Under the pieces are notes generated by a model. That model did not search any database, was not told the origin of the DNA, and saw only the letters and a program-made list of their open reading frames with translations. Shown here piece after piece: positions 7,712 to 15,577 of a stretch of DNA of 59,471 nt. Position numbers and translations under genes: made by a program. The stretch is from positions 347,674 through 407,144 of the forward strand of contig NZ_MPIN01000010.1 in NCBI RefSeq assembly GCF_001887355.1, given 5' to 3'. The DNA is from Cystobacter ferrugineus. GTDB lineage: Bacteria > Myxococcota > Myxococcia > Myxococcales > Myxococcaceae. Position 1 is the first letter of the stretch. Each line of letters begins with the position of its first letter.

Positions 7712-9048
7712 AGGTGCTGGAGTTTTACGGCGCGGGGAACGAGGACTCCCTCCGGCTCTCTTTCGACGGCGCCTTCAACCCGCGGGCGGCACTCGAGAGC
7801 GAGTTGGAGCCATTTCTCCAGGCCCTCGAGCAGTATGGCGATGGGTGGATGCCGGACGTCATCAAGGGGAAGCGGCAACGGACATACTCGCGTGCTTCCT
7901 TTTGGAAGACACTGGAGGAGCGGCGCGATGGGAACAGCATGGGCCTTGGGCTCTACCGCACGAAGTGGCCCGCATTGGACATGGCCCTGCGGCTCTCGCT
8001 TCCACCCCGGCCCCCTGAACTGAGCATCACGGTCAAGGTGAAGCCGCTCTCCTTCTTCGCGGAAGAGGAGCGCTCCCACGCATTCGTGGAAATGATGCGC
8101 ACCTGGGCCTCCCGCTACCCGGTGACTCATGCCGCGGCCCACAGCGCGGATGACACGGAACTGACGAACGCCCCGAGTTTCGGCCGCGACAAACAAACCT
8201 GGTACCGGGACGGGTTCGACAAGGTCTACGAGGTGTTCTGGCTCAACGTCTTCGGTCCGAAGCTGGTGGAAACCATCGGCCGCGAGCGCGTGCTGTCCAC
8301 GCCCGCCTGGCGGGTGGAGGCGTTACCCAACGGCTGTGTCCTGCTGGTGATTCGGCCCACCGCCACGGACTTCGCCAGCGAGCAGGCGCGTCTCGCCCAG
8401 GCTCGCGCCCACGCCCACCTCCGTCCCGACCTGGACTTCGACTCCGTACTGCGCACCCTGCGCGAGCGCAGCGCCATACTCGCCCCCGTGCAGCCCTGCT
8501 TCCCTCCGGACGTGGCTCCGCTCCTCTCCCGCGTGGTGGACCACGTCCCCAGCCACCAGCGCCAGCGCACAATCGCCGAGTTCAACACCTGGCGGCCTCC
8601 CGAACCCGAGGAGTGGCGCCCCGCTGGCTCCGCCCTGCCCCCAGACGTGGAGGACCCGGAGCGCGCGTGTGAGCACTATCGCCTTCTCGCCGAACACCTC
8701 GTGGCCCTGCTGCACTCCGAGGTGCCCTCCGTCCTCGACGCCACGCCCGAGTCGCTCCCGGAGGTCGACTTCTATCTCTGGCGCGAGGAATTCCCGACGA
8801 GCCGTCCGCGCGAAGCCATCGACGAGCGCGCGATGCCCGCCCTGGGCGCATACCTGGGCGAAGTCCTGGTACGTCACCTGGGCGGCCAGTGGATTCCGCG
8901 CCAGAAGCTCGACGAGGCCCAGGTGCGCGTGGGCCACCGCCTCTGGTTGCCCTTCGCCCGCGCACGCCACGCCTTGCGCTCGCGGCAAGCGCTGCTCGAC
9001 TCCTCCCTCACCCAGCTCTACCGGGTGGCCGAGCGGCATCGGGGCTGA
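7708..9048 (+). CDS. Immunity protein, copy B (orphan)
   Basis: 446 aa, ATG overlapping the end of the broken toxin frame (ATGA). Same architecture as the copy-A immunity protein: Imm52-like N-terminal part and the unnamed C-terminal domain ending AERHRG in both. The N-terminal ~140 residues are clearly diverged (MKVLEFYGAGNEDSLRLSFD against MKRLSVHDLKPEDSLQLLFE) whereas the C-terminal half is nearly the same. The gene is open throughout although its toxin partner is broken, which fits selection to keep resistance against siblings that still deliver the toxin. If translation depends on coupling to the disrupted toxin, expression may be low. Its stop lies 2 nt from the stop of the convergent oxidoreductase gene, marking the end of the duplicated unit. 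Confidence 0.78.
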   Translation: MKVLEFYGAGNEDSLRLSFDGAFNPRAALESELEPFLQALEQYGDGWMPDVIKGKRQRTYSRASFWKTLEERRDGNSMGLGLYRTKWPALDMALRLSLPPRPPELSITVKVKPLSFFAEEERSHAFVEMMRTWASRYPVTHAAAHSADDTELTNAPSFGRDKQTWYRDGFDKVYEVFWLNVFGPKLVETIGRERVLSTPAWRVEALPNGCVLLVIRPTATDFASEQARLAQARAHAHLRPDLDFDSVLRTLRERSAILAPVQPCFPPDVAPLLSRVVDHVPSHQRQRTIAEFNTWRPPEPEEWRPAGSALPPDVEDPERACEHYRLLAEHLVALLHSEVPSVLDATPESLPEVDFYLWREEFPTSRPREAIDERAMPALGAYLGEVLVRHLGGQWIPRQKLDEAQVRVGHRLWLPFARARHALRSRQALLDSSLTQLYRVAERHRG

Positions 9049-9050
9049 CT

Positions 9051-10313
9051 CTACCCCTCGGCCGAAGGCGCCGGTCCGCGGAAGGCGTCCTGCTTCGCCA
9101 CGGCCTCCAGCTTCTGCGACTTGCCCTCGCGCGCCGCCCGGTAGAGCGCCTCGATGATGCGCATGTCCTGCAGTCCTTCCTCCCCAGGCGTGTGGGGCTG
9201 GCGGTTGTTCTGCACGCACTCGGCGAAGTGGTCCATCTCCCGGGCGAACTGGCTGGGCTGGGGCAGGCTGCGCTCCACGGTGTCCGACGCCTTGGGGTCA
9301 TCTGGAGACTTGCGGGAAATCCGCATGCGCAGACCGCTGTAGGCGAAGGCGGGATCCATGTCGACCCACGCCTCCGAGCCCATCAGGCGCATACGCCGGC
9401 TGTCATGGTGGCCGTAGCCGGTGGTGCACTGCGCGATGAGCCCCGAGGGAAAGCGCAGGGTGAAGAGGAAGTTCTCCTCCACCTCCTTGAAGCGCGCGTC
9501 GCCAGGGGTGCTGTACATGGAGCCCCACACCTCCACGGGCTCCTCGCCGCTCAGGTAGCGCGCGGCATTCAGGCAGTAGATGCCCACGTCCGGCAGCGCG
9601 CCGCCACCCGCCAGGGCCTTCTTGTGCCGCCACTGCGCGTCCGGCGCCTGGTTCTGTCCGTTGTCGGCGCTGAAGAGCTTGAGCGCCCCGAGCTTCTTGC
9701 TCCGCGCGAGCTGGATGGCGGCCCGGTGGTGCGGCTCGTACTGGAGCCGGTAGGCCACCATGAGCTGCTTCTTCGCCGCGCGGCACGCGTCGATCATCTG
9801 CTGGCACTCGGCCACGCTGTTGGCCATGGGCTTCTCGCACAGCACGTGCTTGCCCGCCTTGGCCGCGCGCACCGTGTACTCGGCGTGCATGTTGTTGGGC
9901 AGCACGATGTAGACGGCCTGCACCTCCGGGTTGTCCTTGAGCGAGTCGTAGTTCTTGTAGTCGTAGAGGTTCTTCTCGGACACGCCGTACTGGGACGCCA
10001 CGGTGCGCGCCTTGTCCTTGTCACCGCTCACCAGCGCCACGAGCTTCGCCTTCTTGCACTCGCCGAAGGCGGGCAACAGTTCCTCGAGCGACAGCCGGCC
10101 CAGGCCCACGATGGCGAAGCCCACGCGCTTGTCGGGCTCCTGCGGTTGGGGCAGCGGGGACTCCACCTCGGTGGAGGCCTTCATGGGCGGCAGCTTCACC
10201 TCGCCCGCGGCCGCCAGGGCTGTCTCGGGGAGCCACAGGCTCGCGCCGAGCAGTCCTCCCGTCGTCTCCAACAGCCTGCGTCGGGTCCAGCGCCGGGTCT
10301 CGTCGAATGTCAT
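9051..10313 (-). CDS. Tat-exported Gfo/Idh/MocA-family oxidoreductase
   Basis: 420 aa, the length of glucose-fructose-oxidoreductase-type enzymes. Residues 1-35 form a twin-arginine signal (TRRRLLETTGG, then a hydrophobic stretch ending ALAA), so the folded, cofactor-loaded protein is exported. The Rossmann region VGFAIVGLGRLSLEELLPAF begins at ~residue 56; the EKPMANSVAE motif carries the conserved catalytic-region Lys; the second domain has the open beta-sheet typical of the family (GGALPDVGIYCLNAARYLSG, with D and H positions usual for sugar oxidoreduction). Substrate cannot be told, though glucose/fructose-like sugars are the family norm for Tat-exported members. It follows the redoxin gene on the same strand after 159 nt and may have its own promoter. 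Confidence 0.9.
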   Translation of the reverse strand: MTFDETRRWTRRRLLETTGGLLGASLWLPETALAAAGEVKLPPMKASTEVESPLPQPQEPDKRVGFAIVGLGRLSLEELLPAFGECKKAKLVALVSGDKDKARTVASQYGVSEKNLYDYKNYDSLKDNPEVQAVYIVLPNNMHAEYTVRAAKAGKHVLCEKPMANSVAECQQMIDACRAAKKQLMVAYRLQYEPHHRAAIQLARSKKLGALKLFSADNGQNQAPDAQWRHKKALAGGGALPDVGIYCLNAARYLSGEEPVEVWGSMYSTPGDARFKEVEENFLFTLRFPSGLIAQCTTGYGHHDSRRMRLMGSEAWVDMDPAFAYSGLRMRISRKSPDDPKASDTVERSLPQPSQFAREMDHFAECVQNNRQPHTPGEEGLQDMRIIEALYRAAREGKSQKLEAVAKQDAFRGPAPSAEG

Positions 10314-10472
10314 GGTGTGCCTGCCTCACGGTGGGGACGCGCGCGGCGCGTCTGGAGTGGCGGCAGAGCATCTGAAACGCACACGCCCCTCCAGCGACAA
10401 TCGCGGGAGGGGCGCGGGAGCGTGGGCTGAGCGACAACCCCACGCGTGTCAGTGTCGGACCGTGGGCGTTAC

Positions 10473-11069
10473 TCAGCTCTTGTACTTCACCGAGCAGCCA
10501 TAGGCCTCGGTGGTGGCCGAGGGCACGGGCTTGCCGGAGAGCAGCGCGTCCACGGCGCCCTTCACGTAGTTGGTGGGGGTGCCGGCCTTCTTGTTGCCGC
10601 GCGGATCGTCGTCGATGGCGCCCTCGTAGCGCAGCACGCCCTGCGCATCGATGACGTACATGTGCGGCGTCGTCTTGGCGGCGTACTGCTTGCCCACCTG
10701 GCCGCTCGGGTCCTGGAGCACGGGATAGGAGAAGCCCTTCTCCTTCTTCCAGGCGGCGGACTTCTCGGGCGCGTTGGTGTTGGTGGAGTCCACCGCCAGC
10801 CACACCACCTTCTGGGCGTCATAGCCGCCGAACGTCTTCTGCATGGTGTTGGCGGTGTAGTGGCGCTTCACGAAGGGACAGTCGGGGTTGGTCCACTCGA
10901 GGACGACGATCTTGCCCTTGTACTGCGCGAGCGAGTGCTCCTTGCCCGCCTCGTCCTTCAGGGTGAAGGCGGGAGCGGGCTTGCCCACCTGGGCCGTCTC
11001 GGCGGCGAACGCCACCACGGGCGAGACCAGGGACAGGGAGAGGGCGACTGCGGAGAAGAGGGATTTCAT
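10473..11069 (-). CDS. Periplasmic redoxin (AhpC/TSA-like thioredoxin fold)
   Basis: 198 aa with a cleavable signal peptide (MKSLFSAVALSLSLVSPVVA). The mature part follows the AhpC/TSA-redoxin pattern: VGKPAPAFTLKDEAGKEHSL, VVLEWTNPDCPFVKRHY, and TTPHMYVIDAQGVLRYEG with the cis-Pro. Only one Cys lies in the NPDCPF motif (no CxxC); a second Cys in the C-terminal YGCSVKY could act as resolving Cys. Likely a periplasmic thiol peroxidase or reductase. The gene lies 46 nt downstream of the DsbD-like gene on the same strand, so DsbD probably supplies electrons to it. Start chosen at the ATG that gives the full signal peptide. Confidence 0.88.
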   Translation of the reverse strand: MKSLFSAVALSLSLVSPVVAFAAETAQVGKPAPAFTLKDEAGKEHSLAQYKGKIVVLEWTNPDCPFVKRHYTANTMQKTFGGYDAQKVVWLAVDSTNTNAPEKSAAWKKEKGFSYPVLQDPSGQVGKQYAAKTTPHMYVIDAQGVLRYEGAIDDDPRGNKKAGTPTNYVKGAVDALLSGKPVPSATTEAYGCSVKYKS

Positions 11070-11115
11070 CGGTCAGCGCTCCATCGAGTTGAGGGGGACT
11101 GCGGGGACAAGTCGT

Positions 11116-13365
11116 TCAAGTGGCATCCGCCACGCGGCCCGAGGCGCGGCGCACGGATTCGATGAGGGAGTCGGCGGTGAGCAGCTCGCTGAGCACCTCG
11201 GGCTTGCCCGGCGTGGAGGGGCTCACCAGCAGGTACATGGGGACGCCCGCGCGGCCGAACTCGGCGAGCTTCGCGCTGATGGCCGCGTCGCGCCGCGTCC
11301 AGTCCGCCACGAAGAAGGCCACGTTGTGCTGGGTGAAGGCGGCGCGCACGTCCTCGCGCTGCAGCACGGTGCGCTCGTTGAACTTGCAGGTGAGGCACCA
11401 GTCGGCGGTGAAGTCGATGAAGACGGGCTGGCCCGCCGCGAGCGCCGCGGCCACCGCCTCCTCGCTCCACGCCTGGGCCGAGGCCTCCCGGGGCGCCGCG
11501 CCGCGCAGCTCCTCGAAGCGCAGGAGCCCCGCGCCGCCTCCGACGAGCAGCGCCAGCACCGCCACCACCCCCGCCACCCGGCGCCCACCGGTGGAGTCCT
11601 GCAGCAGGCCGTAGATCCACGCGCCCAGCGCCACCACCGTGAGGAAGGCGAGCAGCCGCGCCATGCCGTCCACGCCGGTGAGCCCGCCCATCACCCACAC
11701 GAGCCACACCGTGGTGGCCAGGAGCGCGAAGCCGAGCAGCTTCTTGCCATGGTCCATCCACGGGCCGGGCTTGGGCAGGCGCCTGGCGAGCCCTGGCACG
11801 AGCACCAGCAGGCAGAAGGGGAGCGCGAGGCCCAGACCCATGAAGAAGAAGGTGGCGAGCACGGTAACGGGCCCCTGCGCGAGCGCGAAACCCACCGCGG
11901 TGCCGAGCAGCGGCGCCGAGCAGGGCGTGGCGAGCACCACCGCGAGCACCCCCTCGCCCGCGCTGCGCGTCAGGCCATGGCTCGAGTCCACCTTCTCCAC
12001 GAGGGCGGTGCCATCCGTGCCCACGTTGAAGACACCGAAGAGGTTGAGGCTGAAGGCCACGAGCACCGCGGCCACCGCGGCGACGAAGAGCGGCTCCTGG
12101 AACTGGAAGCCCCAGCCCACGCCGTGTCCGGCCGCGCGCAGGCCCAGCACCGCGAGCGCCAGCACCAGCAGCGAGCCCACGATGCCACCCGTGTACGCGA
12201 GCGCGTGCGCGCCCACCCGGCCGCGCGACTCGCCCACCGTGCGGGTGAAGCCATAGGCCTTGAGCGCCAGCACCGGGAAGACGCACGGCATGAGGTTGAG
12301 CAGCGCGCCCCCGAGGAAGGCGAAGAGGAACACCAGTCCGAGCGACAAGTCCTCGGAGCCGGCGGCGGGCGCCGTGGCCGGAGCCGTCGCCGTGGCCGCC
12401 ACCACCTTGGGAGCCGCCGGGGAAGCCGGGGCCGCGGCCACCACGGGCGCGAGCGGCAGATCCAACGCCAGCGCGTGCGAGGGCGTGGCGGCGGGCCCCA
12501 GGCGCAGCACGCCCAGGAACCGGGGGTGGCTCGGGGGCACCTTGAGGGAGGCCTTGCCCTCCACCTTGAAGGTGCCGGGCTGGCCCTTCACCTCGGACAG
12601 GGCGAGCTGGGCGATGCCGGGGATGCGCTCGGGGACGAAGAAGTCCTTCTCCACCGCGGGTGCTGGCGCGCCCTCCGCGCCCTTCAGGGTGAGGGTGCCC
12701 GTGAAGGGCTGACCGGCGGTGAGCGTCTGCGAGTCCAGCGCGAGCGCCACCTGGTAGGGGGTGGACTCCGCCGGCACCGGCACGCGCGCGTGCGCCGCGT
12801 CGAAGGCCGGCACGTGCTCGGCGTCCTTCACGGTAGCCGGGCCCACGGGCACGTTGCGCGTGAGCATGAGCTGGGCGGGCAGACAGTTGATTTCACACAC
12901 CAGCACGTCCGCCGCGGCCGAAAGCTGCAGGAAGCCCTCGGCCTTCTCCGAGGCCCGGGCCTCGGCGGCCAGGAGCACCTCGCCCTCGTAGCCATAGGTG
13001 GTGATGAAGCCGTCCGCGGTGCGCAGGGTGGAGGGCAGCGGCCACTCCAGGGGCCCCACGGTGCTGCCCGGCATGTCCCAGACGATCTCCGAGGGCAGGC
13101 CCGACTCGCCGGGATTCTTCCAGTAGACGTGCCAGCCCGGGTGCAGCTCGAAGCGCACCCCCACCCGGAAGGAGTCCCCGGGTTTCACCTCGGTGACGTC
13201 CGTGAGCAGCGTGGCCTTCACCCGGGGGATGCCCTCGTCCAGGGCGCCCTGGCCCACGGCCGTGGCGGGAGGTGGCGCTCCCCACGCGCTGGAGGCGAGC
13301 GACAGCCCGCCCAGACAGAAGAGAAGTGCTCCCCAGCTCGAACGTCCTACACGTGGCCGCGTCAT
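11116..13365 (-). CDS. DsbD/ScsB-like thiol:disulfide interchange protein
   Basis: 749 aa. Signal peptide (ALLFCLGGLSLASSAWG), then an N-terminal periplasmic domain of the ScsB/DsbD type (LHPGWHVYWKNPGESGLPSE; CEINCLP pair), a central membrane domain with about eight helices starting near residue 345 (LVFLFAFLGGALLNLMPCVF with the conserved MPCVFP, and VLATPCSAPLLGTA, the two membrane Cys), and a C-terminal thioredoxin domain (FIDFTADWCLTCKFNERTVL). It passes electrons from cytoplasmic thioredoxin across the inner membrane to periplasmic partners, here most likely the redoxin encoded next. Ribosome-binding site GGGAGG lies just before the ATG. All three expected Cys pairs are present, so it should be functional. 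Confidence 0.93.
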   Translation of the reverse strand: MTRPRVGRSSWGALLFCLGGLSLASSAWGAPPPATAVGQGALDEGIPRVKATLLTDVTEVKPGDSFRVGVRFELHPGWHVYWKNPGESGLPSEIVWDMPGSTVGPLEWPLPSTLRTADGFITTYGYEGEVLLAAEARASEKAEGFLQLSAAADVLVCEINCLPAQLMLTRNVPVGPATVKDAEHVPAFDAAHARVPVPAESTPYQVALALDSQTLTAGQPFTGTLTLKGAEGAPAPAVEKDFFVPERIPGIAQLALSEVKGQPGTFKVEGKASLKVPPSHPRFLGVLRLGPAATPSHALALDLPLAPVVAAAPASPAAPKVVAATATAPATAPAAGSEDLSLGLVFLFAFLGGALLNLMPCVFPVLALKAYGFTRTVGESRGRVGAHALAYTGGIVGSLLVLALAVLGLRAAGHGVGWGFQFQEPLFVAAVAAVLVAFSLNLFGVFNVGTDGTALVEKVDSSHGLTRSAGEGVLAVVLATPCSAPLLGTAVGFALAQGPVTVLATFFFMGLGLALPFCLLVLVPGLARRLPKPGPWMDHGKKLLGFALLATTVWLVWVMGGLTGVDGMARLLAFLTVVALGAWIYGLLQDSTGGRRVAGVVAVLALLVGGGAGLLRFEELRGAAPREASAQAWSEEAVAAALAAGQPVFIDFTADWCLTCKFNERTVLQREDVRAAFTQHNVAFFVADWTRRDAAISAKLAEFGRAGVPMYLLVSPSTPGKPEVLSELLTADSLIESVRRASGRVADAT

Positions 13366-13477
13366 GTGCCTCCCGTTAACCCACCGGCCTGCCCTCCGCC
13401 ATCCATCTCTTCGGCGAAGTGGCGCCCATCAACCTTTCAAGCAGACGGGCATTCCCGGCGGGTCGTCGGCAGGCCCC

Positions 13478-14716
13478 TCAGCGCCCCGCCTTGATGGAGG
13501 CGGGAAGGTGCTGCACGATACTCAATCCCGTGCGCGCGTCCTCGGCCCGGGCGCGGCGCACCAGCAGCGCCGGCAGCTCGGCACCCTTGCGCTCCACCGC
13601 CCGCCGCAAGTCCCCCAGCCGCTCCTCGTGCCGCCGGGGAGGCACCTCGTCCACGCCCAGCTCGAAGAGCTCACGCAGGGCGGACTCGGCCGTCACCAGG
13701 GCCTGCTCGGCGGCGGGGGGATTGCGCCGCAAGAGCGCCTTCCACGAGGCGGACTCGGCCGCCACCAGGTCCAGCTCCACGCCCACCGCGCGGATGAGCC
13801 GGCCCTCGAGGCTGTCCGGCAGGGCGCGCTGCACGGGCACGGTGACGCGGCGCGTGTCCCCGTTCTCCATCCACGTGGTCGTCACGCCGAGCGACCAGTC
13901 GGCCGAATCCAGGCGCCCGGTGAAGAGGGCCCGGCGCGCGAAGGCATGCGACAGCGAGCCCAACCCCACGCTCAGCGCGTCCACCTCCGAGCGCGCCGGG
14001 TAGCGGTGGCGGCATTGCAGCTCGGAGAAGCCCGTGGGGCGCACGAAGACGCGGCCATAGGTGCCCACCTCGCCGAAGAGCTCGGCCACCAGGGCCGCGG
14101 TGGCCATGGGCAGCCCCTCCGCGTCGTCCACGTGGGTGAAGCCCGTGCCCGAGGGGCCGGTGAGCGCCTCGAGGATTTCCGGCAGGTAGTGCCGCCCGAG
14201 TCCCAGCGCGTGCAGGGTGATGCCGGACTCGGCCACCGTGGAGCCCAGCGTGCGGAACTCGGCGAGGGCGCGCGGGCCCACCGAGGGCTCTCCGTCGGTG
14301 AGCACCAGCATCTTCGGCCGCGCGCCCGGGACGAACAGCCGACGGATGGCGGCGGCGCCGGAGTCCACCGCCTCGTGCAGCGCGGTGCCCTGCCCCGTCT
14401 TCAGCGCCGACAGGCGCGCGACCAGTTGGGCGCGGGCCTCCGAGTCCATGATGCGCAGGGGGGCGAGCTGCTCGGGCACTCCGTCGAAGGCGAGCAGTCC
14501 CAGGTAGTCCTTGGGACCGGCGCGCTCGACGAGCAGCAGCGCGGCCTCCACGGCGGCGGCCATGGGCGCGCCCCGCATGGAAGCGCTCCGATCGAGCACC
14601 AGGTTGACCGCCACGGGAGCACGGGGAGCGTCCGCCTCGGCCTCCACGGTCACGAGCAGGTGAACGTCCCGCCCCTTCACCCCGTCGCGCTCGACCGCCC
14701 AGGCCGTCAGCTTCAT
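13478..14716 (-). CDS. von Willebrand factor A domain protein
   Basis: 412 aa from the ATG at 14716, chosen over an upstream GTG because GGAGGA sits 8 nt before it. The VWA domain begins near residue 35 with a complete MIDAS metal site: DRSAS (DxSxS), a conserved Thr in GQGTALHEA and Asp in LVLTDGEP. No signal peptide, membrane segment or enzymatic domain is visible; the C-terminal 150 residues form a beta-rich then helical tail (CAL-type composition with EERLGDLRRAVERKGAELPA). Cytosolic VWA proteins of this kind are metal-dependent binding scaffolds, but a specific partner cannot be named. No close operon partners; the divergent side is the small gene at 15001. Confidence 0.85.
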   Translation of the reverse strand: MKLTAWAVERDGVKGRDVHLLVTVEAEADAPRAPVAVNLVLDRSASMRGAPMAAAVEAALLLVERAGPKDYLGLLAFDGVPEQLAPLRIMDSEARAQLVARLSALKTGQGTALHEAVDSGAAAIRRLFVPGARPKMLVLTDGEPSVGPRALAEFRTLGSTVAESGITLHALGLGRHYLPEILEALTGPSGTGFTHVDDAEGLPMATAALVAELFGEVGTYGRVFVRPTGFSELQCRHRYPARSEVDALSVGLGSLSHAFARRALFTGRLDSADWSLGVTTTWMENGDTRRVTVPVQRALPDSLEGRLIRAVGVELDLVAAESASWKALLRRNPPAAEQALVTAESALRELFELGVDEVPPRRHEERLGDLRRAVERKGAELPALLVRRARAEDARTGLSIVQHLPASIKAGR

Positions 14717-15000
14717 CGCGTCTTCCTCCGTACGCGGCACCGCCTGGCGCCCCGCGGGCCACCGCCCTCAGAGCCTCCCAGTATCACCTACCGCACCCCG
14801 CTTGGGAAAACCGTCCGGAGGCCTCTCCGGGCCCTCACCGCGCGAGCGGAAAGAAGATTTTCGGGAGAGGTCAGACAAGCGGCGGGGGCTGCATGAAGCT
14901 CCAGGAGCCACGGACCTGGATTCCCTCACGGCCCACCCGGGCCAGCGTCTGACCGGATGCATCCACCCCCACGCCGACGCCCGACGTGGGGGGAGCCTCA

Positions 15001-15162
15001 CTACTCGGCGTCGTAGCCGCCGTAGCTCTCGTCGGCGCCCCACAGGGAACCCGACGGCCCCACCTGGACCCGGCCCGTGGGATCCAACTCCTCCTCACCG
15101 CCTCCCAGCGTCACGTACTCCAGTCCCTCGTCGTCCAGGTACGTCCGATCGTCGTGCACCAT
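15001..15162 (-). CDS. Small acidic protein of unknown function
   Basis: 53 aa from an ATG with a strong GAGGAGGAG ribosome-binding site. The sequence is rich in Asp/Glu, Gly and Tyr (MVHDDRTYLDDEGLEYVTLG at the start, SYGGYDAE at the end), with no Cys, signal or membrane segment. Codon use has the strong GC3 bias of the region, which supports a real gene. The Gly/Tyr-ending tail recalls a peptide-maturation precursor, but no maturation enzyme lies beside it, so I do not call it one. It might also be a short regulatory protein. Function unknown. Confidence 0.55.
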   Translation of the reverse strand: MVHDDRTYLDDEGLEYVTLGGGEEELDPTGRVQVGPSGSLWGADESYGGYDAE

Positions 15163-15577
15163 GGCTCCTCCTCGGGGTGTCCGCCCGGCTCCACCGGTCA
15201 TCCAGGGCGCACTCCATGTGACGCCCCTTCCCAGTCATTGACCGATTTACTTCCCAGGGTGGACATTACGCTCCGCGTTGTAAAGCCCTTGGGTGCGCAA
15301 TCAATCAGGGGAAATCCTGGCAATGAACAGAGAAAGCGCTCTTCCGAGCGCTCGGGGGACAGGGAGGCGACATCTGGGGAGGGGGGACGTTGGGCGCCCA
15401 ACGCTCCGGAATCAGAGTGATGGGCGAGCCGCCTCGGGAGTGAAATCACCCCGACCCCGTCCCGGACAGGTGCTTGATTCGGGAATCAACCTTGTTAGGG
15501 TGGGTTTTTCCTATGGTGCCGCAACGCGGCATCCGGACCTCCTTCCCGAGCGAATCCACGAGGTTCACCGAACCGCC
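15163..15577. other. Intergenic region upstream of the Fe-S oxidoreductase
   Basis: About 415 nt with no convincing gene; an in-frame extension of the oxidoreductase upstream to 15293 lacks a ribosome-binding site and coding bias. The only clear signal is the dyad and promoter-like boxes at 15474-15501. Confidence 0.5.
15474..15501 (+). promoter_or_regulatory. Promoter-like boxes with a TTGATTC/GAATCAA operator dyad
   Basis: TTGATTC-gg-GAATCAA (15474-15489) is a perfect 7-bp dyad. Its left end is a good -35 box (TTGATT), with TAGGGT 16 nt downstream as a possible -10, about 75 nt before the oxidoreductase start. A dimeric repressor bound here would cover the -35 box. Confidence 0.45.

Noticed and set aside
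15001..15162. RiPP precursor
   Set aside because: Small, with a Gly/Tyr tail, but no Cys/Ser/Thr-rich core and no maturation genes nearby; kept as unknown.
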